DNA of 18,938 nt, taken from the NCBI GenBank assembly GCA_000447185.1, contig KE647311.1:1-18938 (forward strand), read 5' to 3'. Shown here piece after piece: positions 9,426-16,733 of this stretch (positions are counted from its first letter, which is position 1; every line of letters starts with the position of its first letter). This DNA comes from Vairimorpha apis BRL 01 (Eukaryota; Microsporidia; Nosematidae). The position numbers and the translations under genes are program-made. The notes beneath the pieces were generated by a model. That model was not told the DNA's origin and did not search any database. It saw only the letters and a list, made by a program, of their open reading frames with translations.

Positions 9426-10825
9426 TTACCATTCTTCATCCCATTCATCATCTAAATTTTCACAAGCTTTTATATTTTCATTACTTTTATTTTTATTATA
9501 AAAATAATCTTTAAATGAATCCAAACTCCATTCTTTTGAAATTATTTTTTCTTTGTGACATTTTAAATCCTTTAAAATATCTTCAATAAGACAAAACGTA
9601 AAAGACTGGATTTTTTCATCTGCTAAATATGTACATATTAAAGGTAATAATTCAGTGCTTACTTTATACTTGTTAAAATAAGTATAAAATTTTTTAATAA
9701 CTTTAAGCGTTTCGTTTTTACATCCAGAAATCGTTATGTATTTTTTACAAATATTATAAACAATGTCTTTATTACCAAATCTTGGATTTGTTTCCAAAAT
9801 ATAATTCAAAACAAGAAAAATTTCTTCTTTATCCGAAATTGTGTTATACATACATTCCAATATATAAACTTGATTTTGTTCAGATATTTTAACTATATTT
9901 TTTTGTAAAAAAGTAATAGTTTCTTTCTTTAACTTTTTATTTTTTACTTTAAGTCCTAGTAAGATAGAATTCAATGATGAATCTAAAGCTTTAATTTTAT
10001 TTATGTATTTTTTTGAATTTGAAAATAAATATAATCTTACATTGCTATCTAATACATAAAACAATTCAGGTAAAATTTCATCAAAATTTTTTATATCTAA
10101 GAAAATTATAAAATTTAAAATATTTTCTTTATATTCAAAATTATTTTCAGTTTTTAGATCTTTTAAAAATAAAAAAAAGTTTTTTTTTAAAAATTTCAAC
10201 TAATTGATCTTTATTTTTCTTAATTTTAAAAATAAATTCATTTTTTCTTCAATAGAATATGAATCAAATCCAAAATAAAAAATTTCATTTTCATAAAAAA
10301 AACTTTTTTTATATTACTATTCACAAAAAATTGAATATTTCTATTTATTTTCATATATTTTAAAATTAAATTACTAAACTGAATATCATCAGAATCAAAA
10401 TAATCAGTTTTTATACTCTTTTCAAATCCTCCTAAGACTATTTTACAATTTTCTGAAAAAAATAAAGATAATGAATTTATGTTGTTATGTTGTAAGGAAC
10501 ATTTCTTATGTAAAAAATTGATAGTTTTAGCTAAACATGAAAAAATGTATTCATTAAATTCATTAGTAACTTCAGAATATACAAATTCAAAAGGTAATAA
10601 AGGAATTGTATATATAGTACGATTTCTTAAATTTATTTTTAATGGACACATTAAATTATCATGATGTATCTTTTTTAAATTTTCATATTGTTTAATATCT
10701 GTATTATAAATAAATTTAGTCGCTTTTTTACCATCTAAAATTGAATCATACATTTTATAATTAGAAGTCTCGTAAATAAGTTCTTCTTTTTTATTATTAT
10801 AAGATAAAAAATTCTTTAAAAGCAT
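9426..10825 (-). CDS. SCY1/Cex1-like pseudokinase with C-terminal helical region, frame-broken
   Basis: SCY1-family proteins are catalytically dead kinases with HEAT-type repeats, linked to COPI trafficking and (Cex1) to tRNA export. The N-terminal part (start 10825, open for 195 codons) shows LKKIHHDNLM (residues 50-59, the kinase 'lrHpnil' segment), INFLHKKCSLQHNNI (102-116, catalytic loop with HRD replaced by QHN) and LGGFEKS (131-137, DFG replaced by GGF), so no catalytic Asp remains. After a T8 run (10295-10302 on the plus strand) the reading continues in the -1 frame with EIFYFGFDSYSIEEKMNLF, crosses an in-frame TAG (10202-10200), and then runs 257 codons of leucine-rich helices ending DDEWDEEW, the acidic tryptophan tail typical of SCY1. 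Restoring one base gives exactly 467 codons. CCC precedes the ATG by three bases. It is divergent from the Rab gene. Whether the breaks are sequence errors or true decay is open. Confidence 0.8.
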
Positions 10826-10828
10826 AAA

Positions 10829-10831
10829 GGG
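10829..10831 (-). promoter_or_regulatory. CCC start-proximal motif of the SCY1-like gene
   Basis: On the minus strand the sequence reads CCC TTT ATG, placing the triplet 4-6 bases before the start at 10825. The same arrangement precedes the ribonucleotide reductase gene, and it supports this ATG as the real start. Confidence 0.55.
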
Positions 10832-11093
10832 CTATATTTTAATGTCATTTGAATTCTATTTTAAAATTTTAAAACTGTATTAGATTAAAATTTTAAATAT
10901 TATTACATTAATCAAAACGAAAACTTTTTTTATTTTTGTATTTTCAAAGTTTATTTAAAATTTTTTTCTTCAAATTTGAAGTATATTTATAAATTATAAA
11001 TTTCTTTAAAAAAAATTTGTATATTTTTGTTTTTGTTACTTATAATTGTCAAATATAAAATTTACATCAATAAAAAGAATTTTAAATATTTGA

Positions 11094-11096
11094 GGG
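11094..11096 (+). promoter_or_regulatory. GGG start-proximal motif of the Rab6-like gene
   Basis: GAGGGCAAA precedes the ATG at 11101. GGG is the alternative form of the microsporidian start-proximal signal, and it stands out in sequence that is otherwise nearly all A and T. Confidence 0.5.
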
Positions 11097-11100
11097 CAAA

Positions 11101-11708
11101 ATGAAAACTACATATAAAATTGTTTTCTTAGGAAATTCAAGTGTAGGTAAAACATCACTAATGGCACAATATTTATATTACAAAATTGAAGAATCATATG
11201 GGCCTACTATAGGACTTGATTTTGTAAGTACAACAATAACACTTTGTGGACAACAAATAAGACTTCAATTATGGGATACTGCAGGACAAGAAAGATTTAA
11301 TTCTTTAATTCCAAATTTTACTCGCAATTCTTTTTTAACTATTGTTGTTTACGATTATACGGATGAAGAATCATACAATCGAATTGATTATTGGATTAAA
11401 AATCTTGTATGGATAAATGATCCTGAAAAAAAATAAAAATAATAATTGTTGCTAATAAAAAAGATATGGTTAATAATAATATTTTAGAATTAAAAAAATT
11501 AGGATTAGCAAAAGCTAAGAAATATAATGCTAAATTTGTCGAAACAAGTGCTTTGACACATCAAGGAATAGAAGATCTCATAAATGCTATACATTTTTTT
11601 ATTGAAGAAGATATCAAATTTAATCCAAAGATTGAAAGTGAATACAAAGAAGTTATAAATTTGGTTGATAATAAAAGTTCTAGCTGTTGTAGTGGTTTTA
11701 GAAAATAA
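11101..11708 (+). CDS. RAB6: Rab6/Ypt6-type small GTPase, one frameshift
   Basis: A Rab GTPase that should act at the Golgi and endosomes in retrograde vesicle traffic. Visible motifs are the P-loop GNSSVGKT (residues 11-18), switch I YGPTIGLDF with T36, and WDTAGQERFNSLIP (58-71), where RLQLWDTAGQERF-SLIP is the Rab6 signature. The first part ends at a TAA (11434-11436) just after an A8 run (11426-11433). The -1 frame then continues with IIIVANKKDM (guanine-binding NKKD) and FVETSA (the SA loop), so these are one gene. Restoring one base gives 203 codons, a normal Rab length. The C-terminus reads SSSCCSGFRK: the two cysteines needed for prenylation lie five residues before the end instead of at it. 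The start is supported by GGG upstream. The family call is firm; Rab6 among Rabs is likely; the functional status is uncertain because of the frame break. Confidence 0.9.
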
Positions 11709-12181
11709 ATAAGATTTTAATACTTTAAAGTGATATTTTTATGTTGAGGAATATTATTTTAAAAAATTTAGATTTTTTTCATGTTATATATAAAATTTAT
11801 TAGAATTATAGTTTTATAACAATCAAAAATTATTATATGTTACTAAATATCAAAAAAAATAATAATGTTAAAAATGTAATTAAATGATTTTTTACAATAT
11901 CTTATTTAAAAGAAATGACAAACAATTGCTTTAATGTTTAAAATTATTAATTAATCTATATATTTTAAATCATAATTTACAATTTTTTTATTTAAAGGTT
12001 TTTTATAAAATATTGATATTATTTTTTCACTATCATAAAAAATAATTATTAATTACTAGATTTTATTTTAAAGGTTATGAATCAAAATTTAAAACAAAAG
12101 ATGTAAATTTTGTAAATTTTTAAACTCATAATAAATTTATATTACAAAATATAACTTGTCGAATTTTATATTTTATAGATG
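11709..12181. other. AT-rich gap downstream of the Rab gene
   Basis: No gene is visible. The first few bases after the stop will be the 3' untranslated region of the Rab transcript, but no distinct polyadenylation signal can be told from background. Confidence 0.45.
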
Positions 12182-12405
12182 AAGTAGTCCGAAGGAATAC
12201 TTTGTTTAATATATACCTTTCAAAAAGGTTTTTAATATAAAATAATTTATTGTATACTTTAATCTTCTGGACTTCTTTTTTAAAGTTAGTATTCTTGTTA
12301 TTTTTATGTTTGTAAGTATTATTCTTCTAGTTGTGTGTATTACCTCTCCAAGTATTTTTTTTATTAATAAAAAAATTTTAAAATTTTTGTTGTGAATACC
12401 ACAAT
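12182..12405. repeat. Hairpin-rich island A, possible diverged copy of island B
   Basis: Less AT-rich than its flanks. It opens with a hairpin at 12182-12202 (AAGTA, a G/A mismatch, TCC, loop GAA, GGA, TACTT) containing GGAATAC. Next comes a 6-base-pair hairpin ACCTTT-CAA-AAAGGT at 12215-12229. It ends with TTGTG-AATAC-CACAA at 12390-12404. Between them, AGTTGTG...CCTC...AAGTATTT (about 12320-12356) resembles AGTTATG...CCTC...GAGTATTT in island B. The identity is unknown: degenerate solo LTR or non-coding RNA are the main options. Confidence 0.3.
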
Positions 12406-12710
12406 AGTGTATTTAGTTTTTTAAACTTATAAAAAAAGAATTATGAAAAAATTTAAATTTTTTTTAAATCATAATATTGTATATTTTTAATATAACAACA
12501 CTTTATGAAAATATATTATAAATTAATTCAAGATTTATTAAAATTTTATTTATTTTTAAAAAATACATTTTATTTTATTTCTAAAATTACTATAAAAAAT
12601 ATAAAAAGTTCAAAAATATATTGTTTTGAAAAAATTAATTTATAAATTACATACATAATAATAAAATATGTAAGTATTTTATAATTAATAATTTAAAAAT
12701 TATATATATC

Positions 12711-12959
12711 TGTCGTGCCCATGGGAATACGCCCCAGTTTAAAAATAGTTTTCAAAAATAACGTTTGTTTTATAAATAAACAATTTTTTATTTATTTATC
12801 TTTACTTAGTTATGACACGTGGCCTCGATGAGTCTCTCTCTCTGAGTATTTACTTTATTGTTCTCATACTATCTGTAACCCTTATGGGTTGTTTTTTTAT
12901 TTATACTTTATTTTATTTTTAAAGTTGTAGGCTTTTTAAAAACGCCAAGAAAAATAACA
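12711..12959. repeat. Less AT-rich structured island B: candidate solo LTR or non-coding RNA
   Basis: An abrupt island with more G and C than its surroundings. It starts TGTCGTGCCCATGGGAATAC and a plausible end is AATAACA at 12959, giving TGT...ACA termini like an LTR, but I found no matching target-site duplication in the flanks. Inside are the palindrome CCCATGGG, a TC repeat (GAGTCTCTCTCTCTGAG), and a strong hairpin AACCC-TTAT-GGGTT (12877-12890) followed by T7 (12892-12898). The latter resembles a polymerase III stop or a structured 3' end. No protein is encoded. An LTR reading is the more likely of two weak options. Confidence 0.35.
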
Positions 12960-13006
12960 ATGAATTATTTGTCATAATAAGGCTATGACAATTTCTTTTA
13001 AAAAGC
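12931..13006. repeat. Nested inverted repeats downstream of ribonucleotide reductase
   Basis: An outer perfect 11-base inverted repeat (GCTTTTTAAAA at 12931-12941, TTTTAAAAAGC at 12996-13006) encloses a perfect 8-base stem (TTGTCATA at 12969-12976, TATGACAA at 12984-12991, 7-base loop). They lie about 125 bases beyond the reductase stop codon, in its downstream region on the minus strand, and partly overlap island B. A role in transcript ending or as a mobile-element terminus is possible but unproven. Confidence 0.4.
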
Positions 13007-13129
13007 AAAAAATTTTAGCTATTCGTTTTAATGTTAAATTTTTCTAAAATATGTTATAAATTTTTAAATTTTTATAAAAAAATAATATTAACTTAAATTA
13101 TAAACAGTAATAAAATAAATAAATTTTTA

Positions 13130-15435
13130 TTAGCAAGTACACGATGTACATTCCTCATTTATTGCTTTATTTAACATTTTTTTTACACTTTCTTGATCAA
13201 CAGTAAATTTAATGGCAGCAGAAATTGGTTTTGTTCTTAAATAATACATTCCAGTTTTTAATCCTTTCTTCCAACCATAAAAATGCATAGAAGTTAGTGT
13301 AGAATATGTAGGTTTAGCTACAAATAAATTCAATGATTGACTTTGATCAATAAAAGGCTGTCTGTCAGCAGCTAAATCAAGAACACATTTCATTTTTATT
13401 TCCCATACTGTTTTGTATAAACTTTTTATATCTTTAGGTATTGATGGTATATTTTGAATCGATCCATCTTGATCAACTATCATATTTTTCATTTCATCAT
13501 TCCATAAATTAAGTTTAATCAAATCTTTAATTAAATATTTGTTTACCATTTGAAATTCTCCTGCAGATGTTCTTCTTGTGTAAATATTACTAGTAAAAGG
13601 TTCAAATGCTTCATTATTATTAAAAATCTGTGATGTTCCTGCTGTGGGCATTGGTGCTATTAAAAGCGAATTTCTTACACCATATCTTTTTATATTTGCT
13701 CTTAATTCTTCCCAATTCCACCTGTTACTAACAGTAGAATTTGCCATTTCCCAATGGAATATACCTTGTGATATAGGAGAACCTTTATAGGTTTCATAAG
13801 CACCATATTTTTTTGCTTCTTCACAAGAAGATTCAATTGCTGCAAAATATAATGTTTCGAAAATATCTCTATTTAAATTCCTTGCTTCTTGGCTTTCAAA
13901 AGGAAATTTAAGCATAATAAAAATATCTGCTAGCCCTTGTATGCCTATGCCGATTGGTCTATGTCTTTTATTGGATCTTTCGGCTTCTTTAATTGGATAA
14001 ACATTACAATCAATTACTTTATTGACATTTTTCACCACAATATTTACAACATATCTAAAATAATCAAAATCAAAACTATTATCTTTAATAAATTTTGGAA
14101 GGCAAATACTTGCTAAATTACAAACAGCTACTTCATCTGGACTAGTATATTGAACAATTTCAGTACATAAATTTGAACAACGTATAGTTCCAATATTTTT
14201 TTGATTATTTAGTCTATTAATTGTATCTTTATAAAGCATATAAGGTGTTCCTGTTTCGATTTGAGATTCAATTATAGCTTTCCATAATTTTTGTGCAGGA
14301 ATTGTTACCTTATCTGCTACTTTTTCATAGTGTAAAAAAAGTTTTCTAAATTCATCACCATAAGCATTTGATAAACCAGGTACAGTTTTAGGACAAAACA
14401 AAGACCAATTTTCATTTGCTTCAACTCTTTCCATAAATAAATCATTTAACCACATAGCTGTAAAAATATCTCGAGCTCGGAGTTCTTCTTTTCCTGCTGA
14501 ACGTTTTAAATCTAAAAAATCAAATACATCTTTGTGCCAAGGTTCAAGATAAATTGCAGGACACCCAGATCTTCTATTTCCAGCCTGACCAATATATTTT
14601 AAAGACCAATTTAGTACTTGTATATATGGGATTATTCCTTTAGAAATTCCTCCTGTTTTTCTTATACTGGTTCCTTTAGATGTCATATCATGTAAATCTA
14701 GCCCTATTCCACCACCTGATTTAGTAATTTGAACACATCTTTTAACTGTATCAAATAAACCTTCAACATTTTCTTCAATTGGAGTTAATAAAAAACAGCT
14801 TGCAAGTTGGGATTTTGTGCTTCCAGAATTAAAAATAGTAGGTGATGCATGAGTATAAACGTTGTTTGATAGCAAACTATAAGTCTCTTTTAAATTTTCA
14901 ATATCTTCACCATGTATTTGTAAAGCAACTCTAAGTAGCATATCCTGAGGTCTTTCTATTGTTTTTCCATCAACTGTCAATAAATATGCTCTTTTTAAAG
15001 TCAATATAGCAAAATAAGTCCAACTTACATCTTTTGAATAATCAATTAATTATCAAGCAAATCTTGTTTTTATTACCATTTTATAAAACTTCTCAGAAAA
15101 AAAATCACCATGTTTATAAATGTATTCAACTTTTTCAGAAAATGTATTGAAAGTTTGATCATATAAATAATCCATTAGAATCTTAGCAGATAATCTACCA
15201 TATTTAAAATGTTGTATTGTCATCGATTCTGCAACTTCTGCTGCCCAATTAATAAAATCTTCAAAAGATACATCTTAACATATACCTGACTCAATTTTGC
15301 TGAAAAAAAGATCTGCAGACATTTGATTTGTTCCTAATGAATTTATATAAGCTGTATATTTATTTTAAAAATTTTATATTCATCTTTTTTTAGCTTATTT
15401 GTATTTTTTTCAATTTTATGTATATTAAATTGCAT
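13130..15435 (-). CDS. RNR1: Ribonucleoside-diphosphate reductase large subunit, 5' part frame-broken
   Basis: Class I large (alpha) subunit, which reduces ribonucleotides to deoxyribonucleotides for DNA synthesis. The body, open for 624 codons from 15004, has everything needed for catalysis: ASPTIFNSGST and the first redox cysteine (ASCFL, body residue 70), SNLCTEI with the radical-site cysteine (280) and Glu282, the second redox cysteine in VCNLAS (295), GMYYLRT with the radical-transfer Tyr pair (587-588), and a C-terminal CTSCTC shuttle. That frame has no ATG at its start. The true start is probably the ATG at 15435, preceded by CCC (15440-15442). Between them lie a one-base deficit at an A4 run (15363-15366) and in-frame stops at 15277 (TAA) and 15055/15052 (TGA, TAA). 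Reductase-like sequence such as EDFINWAAEVAESMT reads through the stops. With one base restored the span is exactly 769 codons. The family call is certain; the gene's activity is not. Confidence 0.95.
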
Positions 15436-15439
15436 TAAA

Positions 15440-15442
15440 GGG
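15440..15442 (-). promoter_or_regulatory. CCC start-proximal motif of the ribonucleotide reductase gene
   Basis: The minus strand reads CCC TTTA ATG, with the ATG at 15435. It marks the likely original start about 430 bases upstream of the intact body frame and closely matches the arrangement before the SCY1-like gene. Confidence 0.55.
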
Positions 15443-16670
15443 TTTTTATTATTTATTTAAATACTTAAATTTAAATTTTTACATCAAATATTTTGACATG
15501 TAATAATTTATAAAAATTTAAAAATATATGTAATCATTTAAAATAAATAAATAATTTTTTTTGATAAATAACAAATATAATATTTTAATTTAATTTTTTC
15601 TTTGTTAATAAAATTTTTTATTTACAGCCAAAATGAAAACTTTATATAAAATTTAAAAACTAATTTTAAAATTTTTAAGAATAAAAGTTAAAATATTTAT
15701 TTTATTTCTTTTATCTTGTAATAAAAAAACATTCATTAATAATCATATTTAAAAACTTAAATAAATTTTTTTTGATACAATTTAATTCGAAAATTTCTAT
15801 TATTTGAAATATATTAATTTTATATAACAAAAAAAATCTTTATATAAAAACTAAATATTAAAATAAATAAATAAATTTTACAAAATTTTATTATATTTTA
15901 ATGATTATTAAAATTAAAACTAAAAATTATCTATTTTTATGAAATACAAAATATTTTGTTTGCGTTATAATTTATTTTAAATGATGCATTTATAATAATT
16001 AATAAAGATTTAAGATTGTCAACAAAAAAATAAATTTATATATCATTTATAATAATTTATAGAATTAAGAATTAAAAAATGAATTGTAAAATTTGATTTA
16101 TTTTTTTTTAAAATTATTAACAATTTTTCTTAAAAATTTAAAAAATTAAAAAAATTATACAATATTTAATTTTATTTTTATGAATAATATAATATTTTTA
16201 ATTATTAATAAAATTTATATAAATTATACTATTAATAAAATTTAAAGTGTAATTAATAAATAAATATTACTATATTAAACATTTTATAAAGATAATTATA
16301 CATTTGATCATAAATAATTATGTTTTATGTTAAAATTATTTGAAATTTTTGATATCAATTAAAGTTTTAATTAATGTGATTATTTATTTAAAAGATAAGT
16401 TCATATGTTTTTGTTTGCATTTGAATTATAATTATATCTATATATTTTTTTTAGATATGTTAAAAAATGCAATTAGATTTAATAATTAACAATTTATATC
16501 AAAAACTATATTTAAATTTTATCAAAAATACTTTTTATGCTGTAAATCTTCTAAAAATTACGTTTAATCTAAAAATTAGATCTTTATGTATAAAAAATAA
16601 CACATGTCAAATAATAGATTGTTGCGTAATTGATTCGACAAGACAAATAAAATAAAAGTTTTCAAAAAAC
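15443..16670. other. AT-rich divergent gap between the reductase and LRR genes
   Basis: About 1.2 kb separates two outward-facing genes. Apart from promoter elements near each end it shows nothing recognisable. A 62-codon open frame at 16467-16655 was considered and not accepted. Confidence 0.45.
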
Positions 16671-16705
16671 ATGTTTTATTGGTGTCAAAAATCAGTTTTT
16701 TTTCC

Positions 16706-16712
16706 TATAAAA
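16706..16712 (+). promoter_or_regulatory. TATA-like box ahead of the LRR gene's second ATG
   Basis: CCTATAAAAA lies 28 bases before the ATG at 16734. Microsporidian 5' leaders are often only a few bases long, so a TATA box at this distance fits initiation at 16734 and would place it inside the coding region if the upstream ATG at 16671 were used. Confidence 0.4.
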
Positions 16713-16733
16713 AAAATTATTCAATTTATAACT

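Larger units (their letters stand above)
10826..11100. promoter_or_regulatory. Divergent intergenic region between the SCY1-like and Rab6-like genes
   Basis: A 275-base gap separates two start codons that face away from each other, so it must contain both promoters. It is A/T-rich, with a start-proximal CCC on the SCY1 side and GGG on the Rab side. Several TATA-like stretches are present but none stands out from the background. Confidence 0.55.

Noticed and set aside
10479..10664. 61-codon plus-strand open frame inside the SCY1-like gene
   Set aside because: It is antisense to the pseudokinase catalytic-loop region and has no features of a separate gene.
12711..12959. A complete LTR retrotransposon
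   Set aside because: There is no gag/pol reading frame, primer-binding site or second matching LTR with target duplications around it. At most a solo LTR is possible.
15005..15435. A spliceosomal intron explaining the stops in the reductase 5' region
   Set aside because: The sequence across the stops still reads as reductase protein, so removing it as an intron would delete conserved residues. No clear GT...AG pair with a branch point was seen.
9426..15435. A changed genetic code (stop codons read as amino acids)
   Set aside because: The internal stops include TAA, TGA and TAG, while TAA and TGA also end the complete genes here, so no single reassignment explains them.
16467..16655. 62-codon plus-strand open frame before the LRR gene
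   Set aside because: No family is recognised, there is no CCC/GGG before the ATG, and it is A/T-driven. It contains several cysteines and a slightly more mixed end, so it is not excluded, but there is not enough to call it.
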